A DNA stretch of 26,386 nt, from positions 1 to 26,386 of the forward strand of contig JBBSTY010000044.1 of assembly GCA_038235385.1 (NCBI GenBank). Direction: 5' to 3'. The position numbers and the translations under genes were made by a program. Numbering within the stretch: the stretch's first letter is position 1; the number at the start of each line of letters is the position of its first letter. This stretch comes from JBBSTY01 sp038235385 (lineage in GTDB: Bacteria; Actinomycetota; Acidimicrobiia; Acidimicrobiales; Acidimicrobilacustridaceae). Below, one piece after another: positions 1 to 7,433 of the stretch. Under the pieces are notes generated by a model. That model searched no databases, was not told the origin of the DNA, and saw nothing but the letters and a program-made list of their open reading frames with translations.

Positions 1-1304
1 AGGAGGCGCTGCTCCTGCTGCAGACCCGGGCCGGCCCGGCCGCCGCCGATCCGGCGGCCGCCATCGGCGCGGCCGGAGCAGCCATCTCGCTCGTGGCCGT
101 CACCGCCGCGAGCGCCGCCACCCACGAGCAGCTCGACACCGAGCTCGCCCTCCTCCACCAGGAGCTGGCCGACCACGAGCACCTCATCGAGCGGGCCGGT
201 CCCGAAGCCGCCGCGGCGCGCGTTGCGGGCGCCAGCGCCCGTCGGGAGTCCCGGGCATGCGCCGCCCAGCTCGCCGGCACCCTCGACCACGGCGTCGCCC
301 TCGACGCCGCGCTCGTCGCGCTCGCTGCCGCGCTCGACGCGCTGCGGATCCTCGCCGCCGCCCACACGAGCCACCTCGTCGCCGGCGACGCACCCGCCGG
401 CGCCGAGGAGCGGCTCGCCCACGCGCTCGACGCATCGCCCTTCCGCGACCTCGCCGATGCCGAGGCGGCCGTCCTCGCCGAACCCGAGCGCGCCGCGCGG
501 GCGCGCCAGGTTGCCCTCCACGACGAAGCCACCGCCGCGGTCGCCGCCGCCCTCGACCTCCCCGAGCTCGTCGGTCTCCCGCTGCACGCCGACCACCTCG
601 CCGACGCCGAACAGGCGGTGCACCACGCAACCCGGGAGGCGCAGTCCGCCTCAGCCCGCGCCACCCGCCTGGTCGACGCGGCCGATGCCGTCGCCACGCT
701 GGCCGAGCGCCACCGAACGGGCGACGCCCGCATCGCCGAGCAGCGCCAACAGGTGCAGGTGCTCCACCAGGTGGCCGACCAGTGCATGGGCCGCAACGAC
801 GACAAGGTCTCGTTGCAGCGATGGGTGCTGGCCACCTACCTGAGCGAGATCTGCGAGCTCGCCACCGTGCGCCTGCTCGCCATGAGCGCGCACCGCTACT
901 CGCTGCGGGTGCGCCGTGGGCGCTCCGGGCGCGGCGCCAAGTCCGGTCTCGATCTGCGGGTGTTCGACGCCCACACGGGCGAGGAGCGCGATGTGCAGTC
1001 CCTGTCGGGCGGCGAGACCTTTCAGGCGTCGCTCGCCCTCGCCCTCGCCGTCGCGGACTCCGTGCAACGCCACGCCGGCGGGGTGCACCTCGACGCGCTC
1101 TTCGTCGACGAGGGGTTCGGGAGCCTCGATCCCAGCTCGCTCGACCTCGCCATGGACGAGCTCGATCAGCTCCGCTCCGGCGGTCGCATGGTCGGCATCA
1201 TCAGCCACGTCGCCGGGCTGCGGGAGCGCATCGGCGTTGGCATCGAGGTCGTCGGCTCGCCGCGCGGCTCCACCATCCGCGTCGGCGAGCTCACCGCTCG
1301 CTGA
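1..1304 (+). CDS. sbcC: Exonuclease subunit SbcC, C-terminal part (5' end outside window)
   Basis: SbcC is the SMC-like ATPase partner of the SbcD nuclease and acts in processing DNA ends and hairpins. The frame is open from base 3 with no start needed, so the gene begins to the left of the window; an internal GTG at 93 is not a convincing start. The first two thirds (to about base 800) are Ala/Glu/Arg-rich and heptad-like, as expected for the returning coiled-coil arm. The C-terminal ATPase half-domain is clear: ABC signature LSGGE at 1002-1016, Walker B and D-loop (LFVDEGFGSLD) at about 1098-1130, and the H-loop ISHV near 1200-1212. The N-terminal Walker A and the zinc-hook CxxC are not in view. 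It ends nine bases before the convergent GNAT gene. sbcD is probably just upstream, but that cannot be seen here. Confidence 0.93.
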   Translation, partial: EALLLLQTRAGPAAADPAAAIGAAGAAISLVAVTAASAATHEQLDTELALLHQELADHEHLIERAGPEAAAARVAGASARRESRACAAQLAGTLDHGVALDAALVALAAALDALRILAAAHTSHLVAGDAPAGAEERLAHALDASPFRDLADAEAAVLAEPERAARARQVALHDEATAAVAAALDLPELVGLPLHADHLADAEQAVHHATREAQSASARATRLVDAADAVATLAERHRTGDARIAEQRQQVQVLHQVADQCMGRNDDKVSLQRWVLATYLSEICELATVRLLAMSAHRYSLRVRRGRSGRGAKSGLDLRVFDAHTGEERDVQSLSGGETFQASLALALAVADSVQRHAGGVHLDALFVDEGFGSLDPSSLDLAMDELDQLRSGGRMVGIISHVAGLRERIGVGIEVVGSPRGSTIRVGELTAR

Positions 1305-1313
1305 CGACCGCGC

Positions 1314-2174
1314 TCACGGATCGCCGAACTCGTACGCCAGCACCTCGAGCACGCACCGGAAGCCGAGGCGCCGGTAGACGCCGTTCGAGGTCGCGTTGTG
1401 CAGCTGCGTGTAGAGCAGGCAGGCGTCCACCGTCCCGAACGGCCGCTCCGGGCCGAGGGACCGAGCGCAGAGCGACCCGACCGTCGCTCCGGCGTAGCCG
1501 CGCGCCCGCTGCTCGGGCGGGGTGAAGACGAACGACACCCGGGCCGCACCGGCGACCGATCTCGAGATCATCGCCGCCGACACCACCTGGTCGTCGTGCT
1601 CCCACACCCAGATCCGCCCGCCCGCCAGCGGCTCGGCGAGGGCAACGCGGGGGTCGTCGACGACGGGCAGCCCGCCGACCTCGTCCTGGAACGCCACGAA
1701 CCACCGGGCGAGGAGGTCGAGATCGTCGGGCACGGCCACCCGTGGCGCACCGACCACGCCGTCGGGCGGACGGATCTGGTCGGCGCGGTAGAGACGCTGA
1801 CCCTCGATCGGCCGCGGCGCCGCCGACGACCGCTCGCTCCAGGCGCCCGCGAACGCGGCGGCCGTCGCCGCTCCACCGGTGACTCCGGGGAGGTCGGGGG
1901 CGTCGGCGATCACCGCGTCGACGAGCGGGCCGACGGCGTCGAGGGGCATCGGCGTCACCGTGACCTTGAACGAGCGCGGGGACTGGAACGCCACGCCGCG
2001 CACCTCGCCGCTCTCGGCGATCCACCAGTAGCGGCCGGGCAGTGGCCGCTCGATGCGTTCGCGGAGGAGCGTGAGGATCATGTTGTGCTCGATCGGCCGC
2101 GACTCGAGGAACGTCCCCGCCGCCTGTGCCGCAGCGGCGGGGTTCTCGGACCGGTGCACCACGTAGGTCGCCAT
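1314..2174 (-). CDS. GNAT family N-acetyltransferase (two-part, 286 aa)
   Basis: A predicted acyl-CoA-dependent N-acetyltransferase of unknown substrate. I start it at the ATG at 2174 (protein begins MATYVVHRSE); the frame stays open further upstream, but that extension is Pro/Arg/Gly-rich and looks non-coding. Residues 1-110 form an N-terminal domain with a WWIAESGEVRGVAF strand pair, as in degenerate GNAT repeats. Residues about 190-286 form the catalytic GNAT fold: strand-forming IWVWEHDDQVVSAAM, the acetyl-CoA pyrophosphate loop EQRARGYA (near 221-228, the Q/RxxGxG/A motif), and the typical late segment NATSNGVYRRLGFR (alpha4/beta7). It is convergent with sbcC (nine-base gap) and lies downstream of the lipoprotein gene on the same strand, with 166 bases between. 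No Shine-Dalgarno is obvious. The fold is secure; the substrate is unknown. Confidence 0.85.
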   Translation of the reverse strand: MATYVVHRSENPAAAAQAAGTFLESRPIEHNMILTLLRERIERPLPGRYWWIAESGEVRGVAFQSPRSFKVTVTPMPLDAVGPLVDAVIADAPDLPGVTGGAATAAAFAGAWSERSSAAPRPIEGQRLYRADQIRPPDGVVGAPRVAVPDDLDLLARWFVAFQDEVGGLPVVDDPRVALAEPLAGGRIWVWEHDDQVVSAAMISRSVAGAARVSFVFTPPEQRARGYAGATVGSLCARSLGPERPFGTVDACLLYTQLHNATSNGVYRRLGFRCVLEVLAYEFGDP

Positions 2175-2260
2175 GGCCCATCGTCGCACGGCGGCGGCGA
2201 ACGCCCGTCCAGATTTTTCGCCCCTCTGCTCCGCGCGGCCGGTACGCCAGGAGCCGTCCC

Positions 2261-2275
2261 CGAGCGGTCCGCTCG
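2261..2275. promoter_or_regulatory. 15-bp palindrome upstream of GNAT gene
   Basis: CGAGCGGTCCGCTCG is a perfect 7+1+7 inverted repeat in the gap between the lipoprotein stop (2341) and the GNAT start (2174). The one-base centre is too tight for a good RNA hairpin but suits a dimeric repressor. Its role is not known; chance is possible in DNA this GC-rich. Confidence 0.3.
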
Positions 2276-2340
2276 ACCCGCCGTCCGACGCTGCCGCCTG
2301 GCCGAGGGCGGGGTGGGGCGGACGACAGAAGGAGGTCGCG

Positions 2341-2853
2341 TCAGCCGGGTTCGGGCACCTCGGCGGCGGGGTGCAGGCCGGTGGCGACGCCGAACCAGAC
2401 GTTGCGCCGGCCGTCTTCGGCACGGAGGCCCTGGCCGATCGAGGCTCGCCGGTCGCCCTTGGCGAGGAAGACGCTCTCGGCGTCCTCGCTCGTGACCGTG
2501 TAGCCGTAGGAGCCGACCCACAGATCGCGGATCGCCTCGAACGGTGGCGGTTCGCCGGACACCCACGTCACCTTGATGTCGCGTCGTCGGGTGGACGGAT
2601 CCGGCGCCCCGGCCATGGAGGCGCCGCTCGAGTTCGTGTGCTCCGGGGTGGCGGTCACCCCGGCCAACGCCGATGCCTCGGCCACCATCGACTCGGCTTC
2701 TCGCAACTCGGTCTCGAACGACACGGTGGGCTCCCCGGCGTTGTCGGATGGGTTCGTGGTCGTGGTGCAGGCGACGGTGAGCGGCATCGCCAGCACGGCG
2801 AACAGCGCCAGGGCCACGACGCAGGACGAGCGGATCATCCGCGATGCGGACAT
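2341..2853 (-). CDS. Small putative lipoprotein of unknown function
   Basis: A secreted protein of about 170 residues that I cannot assign to a family. From the ATG at 2853 it starts MSASRMIRSS, followed by a hydrophobic stretch (CVVALALFAVLAMPLTVA) and a cysteine at residue 29, in the context LTVAC. This is a slightly imperfect lipobox (Thr at -3), so a plain signal peptide remains possible. After the cysteine comes a Thr/Ser/Asn-rich tether, then a compact C-terminal region with IKVTWVSGEPPP and LWVGSYGYTVTSEDAESVFLAKGDRRASIG, plausibly a small alpha/beta domain. Other starts are GTG 2877, four bases after the preceding gene's stop, and ATG 2838. It follows the WXG/DUF1023 gene closely on the same strand, so the two probably share a transcript and perhaps a cell-surface job. 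Confidence 0.72.
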   Translation of the reverse strand: MSASRMIRSSCVVALALFAVLAMPLTVACTTTTNPSDNAGEPTVSFETELREAESMVAEASALAGVTATPEHTNSSGASMAGAPDPSTRRRDIKVTWVSGEPPPFEAIRDLWVGSYGYTVTSEDAESVFLAKGDRRASIGQGLRAEDGRRNVWFGVATGLHPAAEVPEPG

Positions 2854-2881
2854 CTGATCACTCGCAGGGGTCGGCACCGGA

Positions 2882-4237
2882 TCATCGTAGGGAAGGCTCC
2901 TCGCCGAGCGCGATCAGGGCGAGGTTGCGCAGCGACGTGCTCTCGTCGTCGAAGTACCCGGAGTGACCGCTCACCGAGCCGGTGTCGAAGCGCTCGGCGC
3001 CGAAGCCGGCATCGGCGGGATCCTCGCCGTGGACCGGCAGCCAGCTCACCGGGTCGCCGGATCCGCCCGGGAGCGGGACGCCCTCGGCCCGGCCGGCGAA
3101 GACCCGCACGTCGCTCCGGCCGAGATCGGCGATGTCGTCCACGCCGTCGCCGAGCCCCGGGCTGCCGACCACCGCGACGGTCGACACCCCCAGACCCTCG
3201 TGCTCGAGCGCGATCCCGGTGACCGTGCTGCCGTAGGAGTGGGCGATCACCGACATGGCGTCGGCCGGGTACCCCGAATCACGCAAGCCGCCCACGAAGG
3301 CGGACAGGTTCACCGCGCCTTCGGTGGCCCGGCCTTCACCGGCCCCGAGCGGCAGGCTCCAATCCAGGTCGGGTGGGTTGTAGTCGAGGAACGACACCAC
3401 CGCGACGTTGGTGCCCGGCGCGGCGATGCGACGCATCTCGGCGAACACGTTGGTCGCGTAGTCGTGGGGCCGACTCGTGTAGCTGTCGATGCTGGTGTCC
3501 ATGCCCGGCACGAAGACGGCGACGTGATCTGCGCCGGCGAGGTCGCCGTGCACCTCGATGATCCGGCCGTCACCTTCGACGTCGACCTTCAGGAACTGCC
3601 GGTCCGGATCCGAGAGCAGGTCCTCGAGCCGACCGATCGACCGCTCCTCGTCGTTCATCTCGGCGCGGATCGCCTCGGCATCGGAGTCCCAGAGGGGCAC
3701 GATGTCCTTGAACCACTCCTCGGGCCCGCCATCGGCATGATCGAGCCGGTCCCGCAGCTCGGCGAGGCGGGCTCGGCGGGCGGCGAGCTCGTCCTCCATG
3801 GCGGTGCGGGTGTCGGCGATCCGATCGGGGTACCCCGCGCCGGGCACCGGGGCCCCCGACGGACCGGTGCGCGGCCCGTCCGCCGGACCGCCACGAGGAG
3901 CACCCGGTCCGCCGGGAGCCCCAGCGCCGGAACCGCCGGACCCCGTCCCGCCGCCGAACGTCCCGCCGTCGCCCGCCGACGTCCTGCGTTGGTCGTCCGC
4001 GTTGGCGCGCACGACCTCGCCGGCCGAGCGCAGCATCGTGGCGGCGGCGGCGAGCCGGCGCATCCCCTCGGCCTCCCACCGGTTGCGGAACTGCTCACCG
4101 TCGCGTCCCTCCCACGGCGGTGCCACGAGCTCGCGACGCGACGAGCTCCTGATCTCGTCCAGCCGCTCGGCCGACGTGGTGAGCCGGACGGCGAGGGCGT
4201 CGAGCTCGACGGGGTCGGCGCCCCACACCTCGCTCAT
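2882..4237 (-). CDS. WXG-like N-terminus fused to DUF1023-type alpha/beta hydrolase
   Basis: A 451-residue, three-part protein. Residues 1-85 are helical with PPWEG at 40-44 (a Trp-x-Gly turn) between two helices, like WXG100/ESX-type proteins that travel through type VII secretion. Residues 88-137 are a Gly/Pro/Ala-rich linker, and 140-210 a charged coiled coil. Residues about 215-451 are an alpha/beta hydrolase of the DUF1023 type: VAVFVPGMDTSIDSY after the first strands, nucleophile elbow AHSYGS with Ser334 (Ala replaces the first Gly of GxSxG), then GSPG and a late His425 in GHSGYF as likely catalytic base. Members of this family are common in actinobacteria, but their substrates are mostly unknown. 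No ESX core gene lies in this window. A TAGGTT box at 4270-4275 and a G-rich stretch before the ATG may drive it. The lipoprotein gene follows within 30 bases. Confidence 0.82.
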   Translation of the reverse strand: MSEVWGADPVELDALAVRLTTSAERLDEIRSSSRRELVAPPWEGRDGEQFRNRWEAEGMRRLAAAATMLRSAGEVVRANADDQRRTSAGDGGTFGGGTGSGGSGAGAPGGPGAPRGGPADGPRTGPSGAPVPGAGYPDRIADTRTAMEDELAARRARLAELRDRLDHADGGPEEWFKDIVPLWDSDAEAIRAEMNDEERSIGRLEDLLSDPDRQFLKVDVEGDGRIIEVHGDLAGADHVAVFVPGMDTSIDSYTSRPHDYATNVFAEMRRIAAPGTNVAVVSFLDYNPPDLDWSLPLGAGEGRATEGAVNLSAFVGGLRDSGYPADAMSVIAHSYGSTVTGIALEHEGLGVSTVAVVGSPGLGDGVDDIADLGRSDVRVFAGRAEGVPLPGGSGDPVSWLPVHGEDPADAGFGAERFDTGSVSGHSGYFDDESTSLRNLALIALGEEPSLR

Positions 4238-4269
4238 CGTCCCCGACCCACGAACGGATCCACGCGGCC

Positions 4270-4275
4270 AACCTA
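4270..4275 (-). promoter_or_regulatory. Candidate -10 (TAGGTT) for the DUF1023 gene
   Basis: On the minus strand TAGGTT matches the actinobacterial TANNNT pattern and lies 32 bases before the ATG at 4237, leaving room for a leader containing GGTCGGGG. No convincing -35 is visible. Confidence 0.35.
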
Positions 4276-4368
4276 CGGCGCCCCGGGCGGCGCGACCACG
4301 GGGAGAACTGCCCGTCGTACCGGCGGCCCGGAGTTTCGGGTGGGCGGCCCGTCCGCGACACTGGCGAC

Positions 4369-4788
4369 ATGGCCGAGCTGAACGTCCTCGACGGCGAGTT
4401 GGAACCGTGCGGAACCGAACCCATGACAGGGTTCTTCCGCGACGGGTGCTGCAGCACCGGACCCGAGGACGTGGGCAGCCACACGATCTGTGCGGTGGTC
4501 ACCGCCGAGTTCCTCGAGCACCAGCGCCGCATCGGCAACGACCTCAGCACCCCGATGCCCCAGTACCGGTTCCCCGGGCTGGTCCCGGGCGATCGGTGGT
4601 GCGTCACCGCCGCGAACTGGCTGCGCGCCCACCTCGACGGCAGCGCCGCCCACGTCGTGCTGGCGTCCACCAACAAGCGGGTGCTCGACATCGTCCCGCT
4701 CGGCACCCTGCGCGAGCACGCGGTCGACGTGCCCGACGATCTCGCCGTGCTCGGCGACGACGAGACCGACGATCCGGCCGCCGACTGA
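4369..4788 (+). CDS. DUF2237 family protein
   Basis: A 139-residue cytosolic protein of the conserved DUF2237 (COG3651) family, whose function is unknown. Hallmarks visible here are the opening NVLDGELEPCGTEPMTGFFRDGCC, the following GSHTICAVVTAEFLEHQRRIGNDLSTP, and FPGLVPGDRWCVTAANW, ending VLASTNKRVLDIVPLGTLREHAVD. Several cysteines (in EPCG, DGCC, TICA and RWCV) are conserved in relatives as far as I recall. The length is full for the family. The final 20 residues are acidic and probably disordered. It sits divergently from the DUF1023 gene with 131 bases between, and 90 bases before the sigma factor gene, so it may be its own unit. The family assignment is solid, and nothing in the context suggests a role. 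Confidence 0.88.
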   Translation: MAELNVLDGELEPCGTEPMTGFFRDGCCSTGPEDVGSHTICAVVTAEFLEHQRRIGNDLSTPMPQYRFPGLVPGDRWCVTAANWLRAHLDGSAAHVVLASTNKRVLDIVPLGTLREHAVDVPDDLAVLGDDETDDPAAD

Positions 4789-4878
4789 TCGCAACCGACC
4801 GGCGGCCGGCCGAGCAGAAGGACCACTGGTTCACGAGGCCCGTCACACACCACGACGGTGGGGGGTGGGATTGATCAG

Positions 4879-5352
4879 ATGGCAGCAGCCGACGATGCCG
4901 AGGTGTTCGCCGCGATCTACGCGCCCCTGCGCCGCTTCGCGGCTGCGGTCTCGAACCTCGGCACCGAACCCGACGACCTCGTGCAGGAGGCAGTGGCGAA
5001 CGCGCTCCGCCGTGGCCCGTTGGGCGGGCTCGACGATCCGACGACGTATCTGCGCCGGGCCATCGTCAACCGGGTGCGAAACGAGCACCGCGATCGCACC
5101 CGGCGAGCGCTGATCCTCTCGGCCGCGCCACCGCCGGCGGACCACCTCGACGTCTACCCCTCGGACTTCGTCGACCTGTCGAAGCTGACCGTCGACCAAC
5201 GCGCCGTGCTCTTCCTGCGCTTCGTCGAAGGCCGCGACACCGACGAGATCGCCGAGGTGCTCGGCCTCTCGCCCGATGCCGTGCGGGCCCGTTCGTCCCG
5301 CGCCATCCGCTCGCTTCGTCTCGAACTGGACCCCACGGAGCCGCTCCGATGA
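4879..5352 (+). CDS. ECF-type RNA polymerase sigma factor
   Basis: A 157-residue extracytoplasmic-function sigma-70 factor. Region 2 spans about residues 9-72, with PDDLVQEAVANAL in the usual core-binding position (DxxQE-like) and a following YLRRAIVNRVRNEHR helix for -10 recognition. Region 4 spans about 100-148: LTVDQRAVLFLRFVEGRDTDEIAEVLGLSPDAVRARSSRAI, a standard helix-turn-helix for the -35. I chose the ATG at 4879 because a G-rich stretch (GGGGGGTGGG) lies just upstream; a GTG at 4858 would add seven residues. Its stop overlaps the start of the next gene by four bases (ATGA), so the two are translationally coupled, the usual arrangement for a sigma factor and its controlling membrane protein. 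The gene is short for the group but has both needed regions. Confidence 0.92.
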   Translation: MAAADDAEVFAAIYAPLRRFAAAVSNLGTEPDDLVQEAVANALRRGPLGGLDDPTTYLRRAIVNRVRNEHRDRTRRALILSAAPPPADHLDVYPSDFVDLSKLTVDQRAVLFLRFVEGRDTDEIAEVLGLSPDAVRARSSRAIRSLRLELDPTEPLR

Positions 5353-7433
5353 ACACGCTCGACGACCTGACCTCGGCGCTCGATGCCTACGCCGATCGCG
5401 GCCACCCGCAGGGGCCCGATGCCGTGTGGGCATCGGCGAGCACCCCCGAGCCGGGCGCGGCCGCCACCGTCGGCACTCCCCGACGCACCGACCGGCGAGC
5501 GCTCGTGCTCGCATCCGTCGCGGCCGCCGCCGTGCTCATCGTCGGGATCCTCTTCGTGGTGCAGCGCAGCGACCGGTCGCTCGACGTCTCGACCGATCCA
5601 GGCGAGGACGGCAACCACACCGACCCGGTGGTCCCCGCCCCGATCGTGATCCCCGATGGCCGGATCGCACGCGTCGACGCCGCGTTCGGTCGCATCTGGG
5701 TGACGAGCGCGGTCGATGCCGTCGCGTCGATGTCGCGGCTGCGCTCCTACGATCCGGCGACCGCGCAGCAGCTGTCCGAGGTGGTCCTCCCCGGGCGCGT
5801 GATCGACGCCGCGGCAACCGATCGGTGGTTGTGGGTCCGCACCGAGCAGGAGGAGTGGACGTCGACCGACCCGGCCACCGGGGTCCCCGCGACCGGCACC
5901 CTCGTGCGCATCGATCCCGCCACCGGCACCACCACCGACACCCGACCGCTGTTCGGGATGGGTCCCGTCGCGGCGCACGGCACTCGCCTCGCGGCGTCCG
6001 ACGGGGTGCACATCGAGATCATCGATGACGACGCCGGGGTCATCGCGTCGACTCCCATCGCCGATGCGATGGGATCGGGCTTCCGAGCCAGTGTGTTCGG
6101 CCCCGCCGTGTCGACCTGGGGCTTCTTCGACCTGGCGATGGATGCCGACGGCCTCTACGGGTTCGATCTCACGAGCACCACGCTGGTGCAGATGGACCCG
6201 CTCACCGGCGTCAACCTCGCCACCCAGCCGATCGACTTCGGGGGGTCGTTGTACCCGCACCTGGCGGTCTCGACCGATCGACTGTGGTTCGGCGGCGCCC
6301 AGTTCGTGATGGGTCAGCACCTTCCGCTCGGCGCGGCGGCATCCCCGCCCGACACGTGGTTCCGGGTGAACCACGACGTGGTCGACCTGGTGCCGTGGGA
6401 GGACGGCGCGATCGTCGCCGTGACGAGAGCCGGTGCGTACGCGGTGCATGGTGGTCCGGGCTACGAGCGGTCGTTCACCGCACTCGACCCGGCGCTCGAG
6501 ACCGCCGGCCTCGAACTCGACGGACGGCCGTGGGCCGCGCAGTGGACGCTCGACCGGTCCGGCGCGACCACCACCATCGGGTTCACCGCGGTCGCCACCG
6601 GCCCGACCGGCCCCGCTCCCGGCGACACGACCGATGGCTCGGTCCCGGTCACCCCGCCCCCGTCAACCGCACCGACCACGACCGACCCCGACGCGCCTGC
6701 GGGCGTGCTCGGCATCGTGGCCGATGGGCCGCTGGTGGACGGCAGCGTGCACATGGTCACCATCGCTGGCCTCCCGAACGTCCGCGCCACGTTCTCGGTG
6801 TGCCTCGAGGACGATCCGTCCGAGTCGAACCCCTGCTGGCACGCCGTCGAACCGGACCCGTCGCCGACCGTCGAGATCGGGACGATGGGCGAGCTCGCCG
6901 CGTCGTGGACCGCCCAGCGAAGCTTCTACGACGATCGGTGGCACGATTGCGCGGTCGAGCGCTGCGTGCTTCGCCTCTACCCCGTCGACGAACGCGGTGT
7001 CCGCGACACGTCGACGGTGCTGGCCGAGACGCCTTTGGTGTTCTCCTCGGACGGACCGCCGATCCGTCCGACCCTGACCGTCGAGCCGGCCGGCCCGATC
7101 GAGGTCGGGTCCACCGTCACGATCACCGGCGCGAACTTCCCTCCCGGCGGGCGCGGGATCAGCATCGGGCTGTGCCGCACGGGCGAACACGACGGGTCGT
7201 GCTACTTCGACCTTCGATCGATGGACCGCCCGGTCGACGCCGATGGGCAGCTGAGCGCGACGTTCACGGTTGCTCGCGGGACCGTGGGCTCCCCCGCCGT
7301 CGACCCGGTCGGCTCCCCCGAGGTCGACTGCACCGCCGCCCCGGGCTCGTGCAGCTTCAGCATCTTCCCCATGGATGGCTCGAAGGAGCCGTACGCGTCG
7401 ATACCCGTCGAGATCAGACGAGCTGGGTCTTGA
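5349..7433 (+). CDS. Sigma-factor partner: one-pass membrane protein with propeller-like and two neocarzinostatin-like domains
   Basis: A 694-residue protein coupled to the ECF sigma gene and therefore a candidate anti-sigma or sensor. Residues 1-49 are a short cytoplasmic tail without the HxxxCxxC zinc motif of classical anti-sigmas. Residues 50-71 are a single membrane helix (ALVLASVAAAAVLIVGILFVV) after a basic TDRR. Residues about 104-415 carry repeats such as LRSYDPATAQQL, LVRIDPATGTTT and LVQMDPLTGVNL, typical of blades in beta-propellers. Residues 418-450 are a Thr/Pro linker. Two Ig-like units follow: about 452-567 with cysteines 485/496 and 534/539, and about 573-690 with 609/618 and 661/668. 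Two close-set disulfide pairs per unit is the neocarzinostatin apoprotein pattern. The domain calls rest on motif reading. The 3' end overlaps the convergent acyl-CoA synthetase gene by 20 bases. Confidence 0.8.
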   Translation: MNTLDDLTSALDAYADRGHPQGPDAVWASASTPEPGAAATVGTPRRTDRRALVLASVAAAAVLIVGILFVVQRSDRSLDVSTDPGEDGNHTDPVVPAPIVIPDGRIARVDAAFGRIWVTSAVDAVASMSRLRSYDPATAQQLSEVVLPGRVIDAAATDRWLWVRTEQEEWTSTDPATGVPATGTLVRIDPATGTTTDTRPLFGMGPVAAHGTRLAASDGVHIEIIDDDAGVIASTPIADAMGSGFRASVFGPAVSTWGFFDLAMDADGLYGFDLTSTTLVQMDPLTGVNLATQPIDFGGSLYPHLAVSTDRLWFGGAQFVMGQHLPLGAAASPPDTWFRVNHDVVDLVPWEDGAIVAVTRAGAYAVHGGPGYERSFTALDPALETAGLELDGRPWAAQWTLDRSGATTTIGFTAVATGPTGPAPGDTTDGSVPVTPPPSTAPTTTDPDAPAGVLGIVADGPLVDGSVHMVTIAGLPNVRATFSVCLEDDPSESNPCWHAVEPDPSPTVEIGTMGELAASWTAQRSFYDDRWHDCAVERCVLRLYPVDERGVRDTSTVLAETPLVFSSDGPPIRPTLTVEPAGPIEVGSTVTITGANFPPGGRGISIGLCRTGEHDGSCYFDLRSMDRPVDADGQLSATFTVARGTVGSPAVDPVGSPEVDCTAAPGSCSFSIFPMDGSKEPYASIPVEIRRAGS

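Noticed and set aside
2175..2423. N-terminal extension of the GNAT protein beyond 2174
   Set aside because: The extension overlaps the end of the lipoprotein gene and is low-complexity; the GNAT homology begins at MATYVVHRSE.
5154..6449. A 431-codon minus-strand frame opposite the sigma factor partner
   Set aside because: His/Arg/Gly/Asp-rich shadow without motifs; the plus-strand gene has a membrane helix, propeller repeats and paired cysteines.
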